DNA from: Fluviicola sp.
Lineage (GTDB): Bacteria > Bacteroidota > Bacteroidia > Flavobacteriales_D > Crocinitomicaceae
Length of the DNA stretch: 64,000 bases
Assembly: GCF_039596395.1 (NCBI RefSeq)
Contig: NZ_JBCNJT010000002.1
Span: 744,001-808,000, forward strand
Direction of reading: 5' to 3'
A program made the position numbers and the translations under genes. Below the pieces are notes generated by a model, which saw only the letters and a program-made list of their open reading frames with translations, ran no database searches and was not told the DNA's origin. Below, in pieces: positions 40,809-49,652 of this stretch; position 1 is the first letter of the stretch; every line of letters starts with the position of its first letter.

Positions 40809-41816
40809 ATGAAAGTTATCGTTCCAATGGCGGGGCGTGGTAGCCGATTAAGACCACATACTTTAACAGTTCCGAAACCGCTTGTACCGGTTGGTGGAAA
40901 ACCGATCGTTCACCGCCTGGTGGAAGACATTGCTGCATTGTGCAGCGAACCGATTGACGAAATTGGTTTTGTGATCGGGGATTTCGGTCCTGAAATTGAA
41001 GCTGAACTGATCAAAGTGGCGGAAAAGTTGGGTGCAAAAGGAAGCATCTTCTACCAGGATAAACCGCTTGGAACGGCACATGCTGTTTTGTGTGCTGAAA
41101 AATTACTGCAAGGGCCGGTAGTTGTCGCTTTTGCAGATACTTTGTTCCGTGCAAATTTCAAAATCGACCCGAATGCCGACGGAATTTTGTGGGTAAAACA
41201 AATTGAAGACCCAAGCAATTTCGGAGTGGTAAAACTGAACGACAACGGTGAGATCGTTGACTTCGTAGAAAAACCGAGAGATTTCGTTTCGGACCTGGCC
41301 ATGATCGGGATTTACTATTTCAAGGACGGAATGGCTTTGAGAGACGAATTAAACTTTTTGGTAGAAAACGGCATCATAAAGAGCGGCGAGTACCAGCTTC
41401 CGGATGCATTGCGCAGACTGACGGAAAAAGGAAAGCGCTTTAAACCGGGAGAAGTAGATGAATGGCTTGACTGCGGAAATAAAGAAGTTACGGTTATTAC
41501 CAATCAGCGCGTGTTGGAATACGACCAGGAAAAAGGGATTGACATGGTAGACGATTCTGCAAAAGTGCTGAACTCAATCATTATTCCTCCGTGTTTTATC
41601 GGGAAGGATGTGATCCTGGAAAATTCGGTTGTAGGGCCGCATGTTTCACTTGGAAAAGGTTCCATGGTGACCAATTCCATTATTAAGAACAGCATTTTGC
41701 AACAGTATTCCATCATAGTTGATGCGAATCTGAAAGACTCCATGTTGGGTTCACATTCAAAATACAAAGGTTTGGCTCGGGATTTGAGCTTGAGCGACTA
41801 TTCAATTATCAGCTGA
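40809..41816 (+). CDS. sugar-phosphate nucleotidyltransferase with left-handed beta-helix tail
   Basis: 335 aa. VPMAGRGSRLRPHTLTVPKPLVPVGGKPIVHRLVED is the nucleotide-binding start (GxGxRLxPxTxxxPKPL); residues about 265-325 (NSVVGPHVSLGKGSMVTNSIIKNSIL) have the hexapeptide-repeat rhythm of a left-handed beta-helix. The type fits glucose-1-phosphate thymidylyl- or uridylyl-transferases for activated sugars. Sugar and nucleotide specificity cannot be told. Its stop overlaps the start of the TPR protein by one base (TGATG). Confidence 0.9.
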   Translation: MKVIVPMAGRGSRLRPHTLTVPKPLVPVGGKPIVHRLVEDIAALCSEPIDEIGFVIGDFGPEIEAELIKVAEKLGAKGSIFYQDKPLGTAHAVLCAEKLLQGPVVVAFADTLFRANFKIDPNADGILWVKQIEDPSNFGVVKLNDNGEIVDFVEKPRDFVSDLAMIGIYYFKDGMALRDELNFLVENGIIKSGEYQLPDALRRLTEKGKRFKPGEVDEWLDCGNKEVTVITNQRVLEYDQEKGIDMVDDSAKVLNSIIIPPCFIGKDVILENSVVGPHVSLGKGSMVTNSIIKNSILQQYSIIVDANLKDSMLGSHSKYKGLARDLSLSDYSIIS

Positions 41817-43525
41817 TGAAACAGTTCCTTTACGTATGTGCATGGATGCTTGTTCTTACTTCTTGTGGGACCAAAAAGGTGGCATCTTCCGGAAAAACGA
41901 ACAACCAGCAGGATCTGGCGTATATTCAGACCTTCCACAATGCCATGCGCTACAAGGTAAAGGGACAAACCAATGAAGCCATCCAGGCTTTCGATTCCTG
42001 TCTGACGATCCGTCCGGGAGACGATGCCGCAGCTTTCGGGTTGAGCCAGTGTTACCTGCAGCTCGACAATAAAACCAAAGCTGCCGAATACACCGAAATG
42101 GCCAGTAAACTCGACCCGAATAACATTTGGTATACGCAGGAACTGGGGTACATGTATTACAACCAGGGAAAATTTACCGAAGCTGAAAAATGCTTTGCCA
42201 AAATGGTGAAAGCGCAGCCAACGAATGTGGATTGGTTGTTTGCGCATTCGGAAATCCTGAAGCGTTTGGGACGCCAAACCGATGCTATCAACGCCTTGAA
42301 TAAGATGGAAGACCAATTAGGTGTTTTGCCCGATTTGTCTATCCAGAAATTCGAATTATATGTTTCGCTTAAACAAGATGAAAAAGGAATTGCCGAAATC
42401 CAGAAAGCCCGGGAAGTTTACCCGGATGACCTGGGATTGATCGGAACACTGGTGGATTATTATTTCTCCAAAAGGGAAATTGCCAAAGCTCAATCAATGC
42501 TGGTTGAACTGGTGAAAAACGATCCGTCGAATGCACGTGCAAACCTGGCTTTGGGTGATTTGTACTACCGCCAGATGAATAAGCCGGAAGCTTACAAGTA
42601 TTTCAAGGCTGCATTCGAAGGAATGGGTATTGACATCGATACGAAAATGTCGGTTTTGCTGGAAATGTATGAGAAGCAGGTGGTCGTTGATAAGGAACTG
42701 ATCGAATTGGCAGATTTGCTGATCGCAAGTTATCCGAACGATGCAAAAGGGTATTCTGTCAAAGGTGATTTACTGCTTCGCAACAACCAGAAAGAAGAGG
42801 CTTTGGTTGCTTATAAAGAAGCCCTGAAACACGAAGACGGCAAATTCCCGATCTGGAACCAGGTACTGATCCTGGAATACGAACTGATGAAGTTCGAAGA
42901 CCTTTACAAAGATGCACGTGCGTGCAGTGCCTTATTCCCGACGATTTCCAGTGTGCAGTTGCTGTATACCATTGCCTGCGTGCAATTGGACCATTTCCAG
43001 GAAGCTATTGATGCTGCAGATATGGGGAAAGATTTGGTGGTGAACGATCCGGCAACGGAATCTGAATTCTACGCGCAAAAAGGAGATGCTTTGTTTGGGT
43101 TGAAACGCTACCAGGAAGGAGCAGAAGCTTACGATAAAGCCCTGGCTATTTCTCCTTCAAATTCCCTGACAAAGAATAATTACGCCATGCGACTGGCATT
43201 GGCCAATATGGATCTTGCGAAAGCGGAAAGACTGATCAACGAAGTCCTTGACGGGAAATCAAACCAGGCACCATATGTGGATACCAAAGGAATGATCTTG
43301 TTCAAACAAGGCAAATTCAAACAGGCCTTGGAGCAGTTTACGATTGCTGACGAATTGGACAAAGAAAACAAAAATTACATCGAGCACATGGGCGATGCTT
43401 TCTTCAAATTGGGAGATACCGCTAAAGCGCTTGAATTGTGGAAAAAAGCACTTACACTTGGATCAAAGAATAAATTACTTACCAAAAAAATTCAATCAAA
43501 AACGTATGTCGATCCGGAATATTAA
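41816..43525 (+). CDS. TPR-repeat lipoprotein
   Basis: 569 aa. The signal peptide ends in a lipobox (LVLTSCGT, Cys at about 18). The mature part is a chain of tetratricopeptide repeats, roughly 12-14 helical pairs (for example NEAIQAFDSCLTIRPGDDAAAFGLSQCYLQ and EEALVAYKEALKHEDGK), a scaffold for protein-protein contacts in the periplasm or outer membrane. Its position between a nucleotide-sugar gene and the DUF4292/envC-like pair suggests a link to cell envelope assembly. Its tail overlaps the next start by 20 bp. Confidence 0.88.
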   Translation: MKQFLYVCAWMLVLTSCGTKKVASSGKTNNQQDLAYIQTFHNAMRYKVKGQTNEAIQAFDSCLTIRPGDDAAAFGLSQCYLQLDNKTKAAEYTEMASKLDPNNIWYTQELGYMYYNQGKFTEAEKCFAKMVKAQPTNVDWLFAHSEILKRLGRQTDAINALNKMEDQLGVLPDLSIQKFELYVSLKQDEKGIAEIQKAREVYPDDLGLIGTLVDYYFSKREIAKAQSMLVELVKNDPSNARANLALGDLYYRQMNKPEAYKYFKAAFEGMGIDIDTKMSVLLEMYEKQVVVDKELIELADLLIASYPNDAKGYSVKGDLLLRNNQKEEALVAYKEALKHEDGKFPIWNQVLILEYELMKFEDLYKDARACSALFPTISSVQLLYTIACVQLDHFQEAIDAADMGKDLVVNDPATESEFYAQKGDALFGLKRYQEGAEAYDKALAISPSNSLTKNNYAMRLALANMDLAKAERLINEVLDGKSNQAPYVDTKGMILFKQGKFKQALEQFTIADELDKENKNYIEHMGDAFFKLGDTAKALELWKKALTLGSKNKLLTKKIQSKTYVDPEY

Positions 43526-44414
43526 ATGGTTGGGAATTGCTTTATTGGTGGTTCTGGGTTCTTGTGCAAGAAGGCCAGTCGCAGATAAGCCCGTGAAGCT
43601 TGAAAAACGAAAAACGGCTGAGTTGATTCACGCAATGGACAGTCTTTCCGGTATTCGCCCGAATTCGTTCTATACCAAAATCAAGTGCCATTTCTCAGAT
43701 ACCAACCGGAGAGTCAGTTTCAAAACCTCCATCCGGGCAGTCAGAGACAGTGCTATCAACCCGATCATTACCTATGCGGGTATTCCGATTGTGAACTCCC
43801 TGATCAGACGCGATTCTTTGTTTATTTCCAACCGAAAGGACAAATGTAAAATCCTCACCAACATGGGCTACATTAAGGAATCCTTCGGAGTGGATTTCGA
43901 TTACCGAAATATTGAAGAGTTGCTTCTAGGCTTACCGGTTGCTTACGACACGACCCAAAAATATTTCCAGATCAACGACCCGTATAATTACATCATTTCT
44001 TCGCACCGCAAAAGAATCATCCGCAAAGAGAACCGGGACGAGAATACCAATAACCGCAACAACAAGCACGACCGGGACAATAACCGCGATAATCCGCGCA
44101 GGGAACGAAACGGGAACGATGACGCGAATGAGGAAGACAATGTCATCATCCGTTATTTCATTCATCCTTCTCTGAAAAGCATCAGCCGGATGGTCATCGA
44201 CAGCCCGGAAGACACGACCCACATTTCCGTAGATTATATTGACCGCGACACGGTAGATACTTACCTGTTGCCCAAAGAAGTAATCATCGATATTGTAACG
44301 GCCCGTAATCATATCGTTTTAACTATGGATTACGACAAGACAGAAATAAACACCCCTCAGGAAATTTATTTTGTAATACCGGAAGAGTATGACAACTGCA
44401 ATTCTGAAAAATAG
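43506..44414 (+). CDS. DUF4292 lipoprotein
   Basis: 302 aa. A short signal peptide ends in LLVVLGSCARR. The mature part shows the DUF4292 pattern: KTAELIHAMDSLSGIRPNSFYTKIKCHFSDTNRRVSFKTSIRAVRDSAI, then IVNSLIRRDSLFISNRKDK. A low-complexity basic/acidic stretch (Asn/Arg/Asp-rich) near 175-210 is inserted and probably disordered. The DUF4292 family is seen in Bacteroidota and resembles LolA/LolB-like or OMP-associated lipoproteins; function unproven. It overlaps both its neighbours. Confidence 0.82.
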   Translation: MSIRNIKWLGIALLVVLGSCARRPVADKPVKLEKRKTAELIHAMDSLSGIRPNSFYTKIKCHFSDTNRRVSFKTSIRAVRDSAINPIITYAGIPIVNSLIRRDSLFISNRKDKCKILTNMGYIKESFGVDFDYRNIEELLLGLPVAYDTTQKYFQINDPYNYIISSHRKRIIRKENRDENTNNRNNKHDRDNNRDNPRRERNGNDDANEEDNVIIRYFIHPSLKSISRMVIDSPEDTTHISVDYIDRDTVDTYLLPKEVIIDIVTARNHIVLTMDYDKTEINTPQEIYFVIPEEYDNCNSEK

Positions 44415-45696
44415 CCTGTTTATTCTTCTACTGACCAGCACCGGTTTTGTTTGGTCACAGAAGAAAAGCGATCAGCTTCAAGCCGAACAAAATAAGCTGG
44501 AGAAGAAACTTTCTACCACTAAATCTTTGCTGGACAAAGTAAAAAAGGGAACGGAATCTTCTTTGAATGAATTGAAACTGATCGAAAACCAGGTGAAGAA
44601 CCGGGAGTTGCTTGTTCGCAATTTTGACAACCAGATCCGCAGTGCAGAATTAACCATTTCTTCCAAAGGAGACCAGATCAAAGAACTTCAAAAACGCCTG
44701 GTCCGCTTAAAGGAGCAGTATAAAAAGCTGCTGATTTACGCTTACAAGCACCGCAACAAATCGGCAAAAATGATGTACATCTTCTCCTCTTCCAATTATT
44801 TCGAAGCAGTGAAAAGAACTTCCTACCTGAAACGTCTTTCGGAAATCCAGCAAAAGCAGTTCAAGGTCATTCTTCAAAGTGAAAAAACGATCCACAAAGA
44901 GATCAAAACCATCCGGGAAGAGAAAGACCACAAAAAAGTATTGTTGCAGGAGAAAATCGTTGAAAAGCAGCAGATCGAAAAGGATAAGTCGGCCAAACAG
45001 CTTGCTTTGGAGAAATTGCGCAAAGATGAGAACTCATTGATGGCAGAACTGAAAGAGCAGGAACGCCAGAAAGCAGAATTGAAGCGCCGTATCAAACTGG
45101 CAATTGAAAAAGAAATTGCCGAAGCCGAGGCAAAAGCCAAAAAAGAAGCGGAGAAAAAGGCTTCCCTGGCTTCCAAAAGCACTGCTTCATCGTCATCTTC
45201 CAAAACCACAACGACTTCTACCGCAACCAAAGAGGTTTCGTTTACGGATACCAAGGAAAACATTGCTTTGGGGAAAAGTTTTGAATCGAACAGGGGGAAA
45301 TTGCCGTGGCCGGTAGCAAAAGGTTCTATCACCGAAAACTACGGTAAAAACGCCCACCCGACTCTGCCGAACGTTTATACCAATAACAACGGAATTGATA
45401 TCGGCGCTCCGAAAAATTCGCAGGTAAGAGCCGTTTTTGACGGAGAAGTAACAAGCGTTTTGAATATTCCGGGAGCAGGAAAAGTGATTATCATCAAACA
45501 CGGAGCTTACAGAACGGTTTACAGCAACCTGCAGGAAGCTTACGTTTCTGTGGGCGATAAAGTGGGTTCAAAACAGTCCATCGGGTCACTGCTTGCGGAT
45601 GATGAAGGGAATCTTTCCACCTCTCATTTTGAGATTCACCAGGTGGTTGAAGGAAGCGTGCAACGCATCAATCCTACTTTGTGGCTGGCACAATAA
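44389..45696 (+). CDS. EnvC-like murein hydrolase activator (degenerate M23 domain)
   Basis: 435 aa. It has a signal peptide (about 1-23), a long coiled coil (about 25-255), an Ala/Ser/Thr-rich linker and a C-terminal LytM/M23-like domain (about 305-435). The zinc-site residues of active M23 enzymes are not kept: the HxxxD pair is N333..D337, the second-site HxH is T411-x-H413, and the neighbour of H371 lacks its partner. This loss is the mark of EnvC/NlpD-type amidase activators, which bind and turn on cell-wall amidases at division rather than cut themselves. It closes a tight operon. Confidence 0.87.
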   Translation: MTTAILKNSLFILLLTSTGFVWSQKKSDQLQAEQNKLEKKLSTTKSLLDKVKKGTESSLNELKLIENQVKNRELLVRNFDNQIRSAELTISSKGDQIKELQKRLVRLKEQYKKLLIYAYKHRNKSAKMMYIFSSSNYFEAVKRTSYLKRLSEIQQKQFKVILQSEKTIHKEIKTIREEKDHKKVLLQEKIVEKQQIEKDKSAKQLALEKLRKDENSLMAELKEQERQKAELKRRIKLAIEKEIAEAEAKAKKEAEKKASLASKSTASSSSSKTTTTSTATKEVSFTDTKENIALGKSFESNRGKLPWPVAKGSITENYGKNAHPTLPNVYTNNNGIDIGAPKNSQVRAVFDGEVTSVLNIPGAGKVIIIKHGAYRTVYSNLQEAYVSVGDKVGSKQSIGSLLADDEGNLSTSHFEIHQVVEGSVQRINPTLWLAQ

Positions 45697-45960
45697 GAAT
45701 TATCAATGGCATAATGATCAATTATTAAACGGGTATCTGTTCAAACACAGCATGAAAGCCGATCAGTATCAGATTTGCTTTTTACCGATTCTATTCAGTA
45801 TGAGCTTGTTAATCCTCATTCATAATGCCTGCATAGTAACCCGGGTAAGCAATTGGCTCATTTAACGACTTTTAAGAGCGTCTTTCCAACATTTTAAATT
45901 AATTTTGTTTCTGCGTAAGAGATCCACTATTTCGTTTTAGTGTATTTAATGTAATAGTCT
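45697..45960. other. 264-bp gap after the envC-like gene
   Basis: Holds the string ATGATCAATTATTAA (45713-45727), matched by ATGATCAATTATCAA near 47806, an AT-rich element of the kind repeated near gene ends, and a -7 element TAATTTTG at 45900-45907 for the next gene. A 37-codon frame starting at 45751 lacks support and is not called. Confidence 0.4.
45900..45907 (+). promoter_or_regulatory. -7 element TAATTTTG
   Basis: Exact match to TAnnTTTG, 53 nt before the ATG of the T9SS protein, so the message has a leader. No clear -33. Confidence 0.5.
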
Positions 45961-47802
45961 ATGTACAACTTTTCCTCCCTGATCATCCTTGGTCTGCTTG
46001 CTACTTTTTATTCATTCGGACAAACAGGTCCTGCGGGAGTAGGAACTTCTGCTACCAATGTTTTGTGGTTAAAAGCAGATGCCGGAACCAGTACTTCCAC
46101 AAACGGTTCTCCCGTTTCCTCCTGGGCTGATCAATCCGGGAACGGCGTGGTATTAAGTCAGGCTACAGCGGCACAGCAGCCACTATTCGTCAATTCTTTG
46201 ATGAACGGATATCCCGCAATCGAGTTTGATAACAACAGTTCTTCCGGGCAAAACGATTACCTCATCACTCCGGATAATCCTATTTTCGACAATACAAGCG
46301 GATACAGCTTCTTTACGGTAACACGTATGAAGGGATTCGGCGACGCGCAATCCATTATCAGTAAACGAAATAACGTTGGAAATGAAGAGGCTTTCATGCT
46401 TTTTTATTATACCGGAAACCGATTGTTTGTAGATATTGACAACGATAATAACCGCTTTTCAAACTCAGCAATAAGTACTGTCAATACCAACAAGATTTAT
46501 GATTTCTTTTTCGATGGGACATTAACTCCCACACAGCGTTCTACGATTTTTGACCAGGAAAACCTGTTAACTACCAGTACGGAAAGCAGTACAACAGTTC
46601 CGGATAAAGTTTCTCCTCTATTGGTAGGAGCAACACATACCGGGGATCCAAGACCTTTCAACGGATATATTTCCGAGATCATCATGTACCGCACGAAATT
46701 AAACGATGCACAACGCACCATTATCAATAATCACTTGTCGGCGAAATACGATATTGCGTTGAGCTCCAACGATTGGTACGTAGGTGATAATCCGGCAAAC
46801 GGGAATTATGACCGCAATGTTTCAGGAATCGGGAAAGATGCAACAGGCTTGACAAATCCTTCTTTCGATCCGTCAACTTGTGCAGGATTGGGAATGCAAT
46901 CGGTTTCCGGCCTGGACAACAACGATTACATTCTTGCAGGGCATGCTTTCCCTGTAAACAGTGAGACCACTACAGACATTGCCGGAATTACAGGAACAAA
47001 TGTTTCCCGCTGGCAGCGCATCTGGTATTTTGATGTGACCAATACGGGTGCTGCAAACGTTGCTAACCTCACTTTCGATATGAGTGACGGTGGAATGACA
47101 GGAGTAAACCTGGGAATCACCTCCAATTACATCCTGGTTTACCGCGCAGGACAAACCGGCCCGTGGACCGAGATCGCAGCGGCAAATTCCATTGCCGGAG
47201 ATCAGATTATTTTTACGAACCAATCCATTACACTCGACGGATATTACACTTTGGCTACCAAAGATTACACGATAAGCCCGTTGCCGGTTGAACTGGTTTC
47301 TTTTGCTGCAACACTGGCAGAACGAAAAGTTATCCTTAGCTGGCAAACAGCCAGTGAGTTCAACAGCAGCTATTTCGATGTGTTGCGTTCGGATGACGGC
47401 CAGAACTGGTCAACTATCGGAACGGTTTCCGCAAACGGCTCGTCACAGGTAACGCTTGATTATTCCCTGACAGATTATTCTCCTTTAACCGGTGTTTCCT
47501 ATTACCGCTTGAAGCAGGTAGATCAGAACAACAATTTCCACTTATCGGATATACGTTCCATCAACAACAGCCCGAAAGTAAACCAGGTAAAAGTTTACCC
47601 GAATCCGACGGACAAAGGATTGGTAACAATTCTTTCCGATGAGCCGATTTCGAGCCTTTCGGTTTACAACGCATTGGGCAAAGTTGTTTTCGAAGCAACT
47701 CCGGACTCAGAAGACACTTATTTACTGGACACGCAGTCTTTTGAATCGGGCATGTACTGGATTAACCTGAATGGGGAAAAATACAAGTTAATCGTACGAT
47801 AA
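45961..47802 (+). CDS. secreted LamG-like protein with T9SS sorting domain
   Basis: 613 aa. Signal peptide (about 1-20, ending FGQ). Residues about 25-275 are a concanavalin/LamG-like fold (VLWLKADAGTSTSTNGSPVSSWADQSGNG, RPFNGYISEIIMYRTKLNDAQR), typical of surface adhesins or glycan binders. A middle domain (about 280-440) ends in SPLPVELVSFAATLAERKVILSWQTASE, and the C-terminus (about 535-613) is a type IX secretion sorting domain: VKVYPNPT, ISSLSVYNALGKVVFE, FESGMYWINLNGEKYKLIVR. It would be exported through T9SS and anchored or released at the surface. Ligand unknown. Confidence 0.88.
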   Translation: MYNFSSLIILGLLATFYSFGQTGPAGVGTSATNVLWLKADAGTSTSTNGSPVSSWADQSGNGVVLSQATAAQQPLFVNSLMNGYPAIEFDNNSSSGQNDYLITPDNPIFDNTSGYSFFTVTRMKGFGDAQSIISKRNNVGNEEAFMLFYYTGNRLFVDIDNDNNRFSNSAISTVNTNKIYDFFFDGTLTPTQRSTIFDQENLLTTSTESSTTVPDKVSPLLVGATHTGDPRPFNGYISEIIMYRTKLNDAQRTIINNHLSAKYDIALSSNDWYVGDNPANGNYDRNVSGIGKDATGLTNPSFDPSTCAGLGMQSVSGLDNNDYILAGHAFPVNSETTTDIAGITGTNVSRWQRIWYFDVTNTGAANVANLTFDMSDGGMTGVNLGITSNYILVYRAGQTGPWTEIAAANSIAGDQIIFTNQSITLDGYYTLATKDYTISPLPVELVSFAATLAERKVILSWQTASEFNSSYFDVLRSDDGQNWSTIGTVSANGSSQVTLDYSLTDYSPLTGVSYYRLKQVDQNNNFHLSDIRSINNSPKVNQVKVYPNPTDKGLVTILSDEPISSLSVYNALGKVVFEATPDSEDTYLLDTQSFESGMYWINLNGEKYKLIVR

Positions 47803-47826
47803 AGAATGATCAATTATCAATAGATT

Positions 47827-47865
47827 AATGATCAAGGAAGCTTCGGGAAAGCCTCCTTGATCATT
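47827..47865. terminator. bidirectional terminator
   Basis: AATGATCAAGGA (47827-47838) pairs with TCCTTGATCATT (47854-47865), further extended by AGCTT/AAGC-like pairs. It lies between the T9SS gene stop and the opposite-strand SpoIIE gene stop, directly adjoining the latter. Confidence 0.65.
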
Positions 47866-48720
47866 TTAAATTCTGATACCAACCACGCAAATATCATCCA
47901 CCTGTTCCTGCTTTCCCTTCCAGTTATTGTAATTCAAAAGCAATTCTTTTCGCTGTTCGCGTAATTCGAAATCCCGGATGGAAAGCAGTAAATTGCGGAA
48001 TCGCTGACGGTTGAATTTCTTGACGTTCTCTCCGCCGAATTGGTCGGTGTATCCGTCAGAAAACAAGTAGAACTGATCTCCTTCCTGCAGCCCGAAATGA
48101 ACGGTTTCAAATTCCTTCGTTTCCTTCGAAGTGTGCCCGATTGAATCCGGCCCTTTTTTGAATTCGACCAGTTCTCCGTCTCTTATGAGGATTAACGGTC
48201 TTCCTGCTCCGCAAAACGAACCTTTCATTTGAGAAAGATTGAATTTGCAAAAAACGAGATCCATTCCGTCGCGGGTTGTTCCTTCCGTTAAGTGTTCATT
48301 GAATAAGCTCGTTAATTCGCGGTCCAGTAATTCCACGATCTTCGCCGGGTCGGATAATCCTTCCAGGCGAATGATTTGCCGGAGCAGCGCATTTCCGGCA
48401 ATGTTTACCATCGCCCCGGGAACACCGTGTCCGGTACAATCTCCTACCGCAAAATAGATGTCGTCGTGGTGCTGGAAGATCCAATAGAAATCGCCGCTTA
48501 CAATGTCCTTGGGCTGAAAAATGACAAAAGCATCCGAAAAGATGTTTTGGAAAATACGCTCATTGGGTAAAATGCTGCGCTGCAAACTTCCCGCATAGCG
48601 CATACTCTCATGCAAGGTTTCAGCCTGTTGTTCCAAATAAGCAATTCTACTGGCAAGTTCTCCGGAAACCAAATTGGGTCCTGATGCGGGAACCTGCTCT
48701 TCCAAAACGAGCGTGTTCAT
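47866..48720 (-). CDS. SpoIIE/PP2C-family serine phosphatase
   Basis: 284 aa. IFSDAFVIFQPKDIVSGDFYWIFQ near 60-83 and DIYFAVGDCTGHGVPGAMVNIAGNALL near 89-115 contain the conserved Asp metal ligands (SGDFYW, GDCTGHG); FSDGYTDQFGGE near 226-237 is the C-terminal acidic motif. It would dephosphorylate a protein in a partner-switch type signalling path. There is a short N-terminal coiled-coil-like stretch (about 28-45) and no membrane segment. Its partner anti-sigma or anti-anti-sigma gene is not in the window. Confidence 0.87.
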   Translation of the reverse strand: MNTLVLEEQVPASGPNLVSGELASRIAYLEQQAETLHESMRYAGSLQRSILPNERIFQNIFSDAFVIFQPKDIVSGDFYWIFQHHDDIYFAVGDCTGHGVPGAMVNIAGNALLRQIIRLEGLSDPAKIVELLDRELTSLFNEHLTEGTTRDGMDLVFCKFNLSQMKGSFCGAGRPLILIRDGELVEFKKGPDSIGHTSKETKEFETVHFGLQEGDQFYLFSDGYTDQFGGENVKKFNRQRFRNLLLSIRDFELREQRKELLLNYNNWKGKQEQVDDICVVGIRI

Positions 48721-48946
48721 CGTGTAAATAATAAAATTGTAAAAACTGATTGTTTGCTGAGGGTTTTCAGAGGCTCAACTACCTCCATTGCGATTTAGTA
48801 CCTGCAAATAGGATACATACGCATTCGCCAAATGGAATGGCGCGTAAAATTTCGGTATGTGGAAATGAAATTCACGGGGTAAAACTACTAAATAATTCTC
48901 AATCGAATTCCGAATTGTGCCCCGTTCTTCTTTTTTTCAATAAAAA

Positions 48947-48970
48947 AGGGACATGAAGCTTCACGTCCCT
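48947..48970 (-). terminator. palindromic terminator after the DsbA-like gene
   Basis: AGGGACATGAAG and CTTCACGTCCCT pair with one mismatch and no loop; a run of six T follows on the minus strand. It lies about 30 bp beyond the stop of the DsbA-like gene. The AGGGAC arm resembles family A. Confidence 0.6.
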
Positions 48971-49000
48971 ATTGTTTATTAATTTAATAATCTGATTGTA

Positions 49001-49633
49001 TTATCCTTTTAAAACCTCCCGGATTGTCTGTTCAAAATGCTCGATCGGTTGCGCGCCTGAAACGGCGTATTTACGGTCGAAAACAAAGAACGGAACACCG
49101 CGAACCCCTATTTGCTGTGCTTCCGAAATATCATTTCTTACGTTACCGGCAAACTTCGTCTCATCTTCCAGAACTTCTTTCACATCCAGGGCGTTTAATC
49201 CCACTCCGACACACAATTCCATCAGGGTGTCTTTGTCATTCAGATCTCTTCCTTCCGTAAAATAAGCTTTGAAAAACGTTTCTTCGATGGCGTCACCGAA
49301 TCCTTTGGTTTTCGCCAATTGAATTAGGCGATGTGCATCGAATGAGTTCGAAATAACTGCTTTCTCGAAATGATAATCAAGTCCCACGGCAGCTGCACGG
49401 GCTACTACCCCGGCGTGCATTTGTTTGGATTCTTCCACCGACATTCCCTTGCGTTCAGCCAAATACTCGTAAACGTTTTTACCAGGTTGCGGAACAATTG
49501 TCGGGTCCAGCTGAAAGCTTTTCCATTCAATTTCAAAGTTCTGATCCGGGAATTGATCTAACGCTGCTTCCAAATGTCTTTTCCCGATATAGCAAAACGG
49601 ACACATGATGTCCGACCAAATTTCAATTTTCAT
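49001..49633 (-). CDS. DsbA-family oxidoreductase (FrnE-like)
   Basis: 210 aa with no signal peptide. SDIMCPFCYIGKRHLE near 8-23 has the CxxC active site CPFC, and the C-terminal GVRGVPFFVFDRKYAVSGAQP segment carries the cis-Pro motif GVPFF. This matches cytoplasmic FrnE/polyketide-type DsbA-like thiol oxidoreductases. Substrate unknown. Its -7 element ends 4 nt before the start, so it should be a leaderless gene. It ends before a terminator. Confidence 0.93.
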   Translation of the reverse strand: MKIEIWSDIMCPFCYIGKRHLEAALDQFPDQNFEIEWKSFQLDPTIVPQPGKNVYEYLAERKGMSVEESKQMHAGVVARAAAVGLDYHFEKAVISNSFDAHRLIQLAKTKGFGDAIEETFFKAYFTEGRDLNDKDTLMELCVGVGLNALDVKEVLEDETKFAGNVRNDISEAQQIGVRGVPFFVFDRKYAVSGAQPIEHFEQTIREVLKG

Positions 49634-49637
49634 GAAG

Positions 49638-49645
49638 TAAAATTA
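49638..49645 (-). promoter_or_regulatory. -7 element TAATTTTA, 4 nt from the start codon
   Basis: On the minus strand TAATTTTA (one mismatch to consensus) leaves only CTTC before the ATG at 49633. Confidence 0.45.
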
Positions 49646-49652
49646 CAGCAAT

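Noticed and set aside
45751-45864. 37-codon frame after the envC-like gene
   Set aside because: Short, without a promoter element or recognisable features, and inside an AT-rich gap.
48721-49000. Open frames in the 280-bp gap between the SpoIIE phosphatase and the DsbA-like gene
   Set aside because: Only short frames without features; apart from the terminator at 48947 nothing is recognisable.
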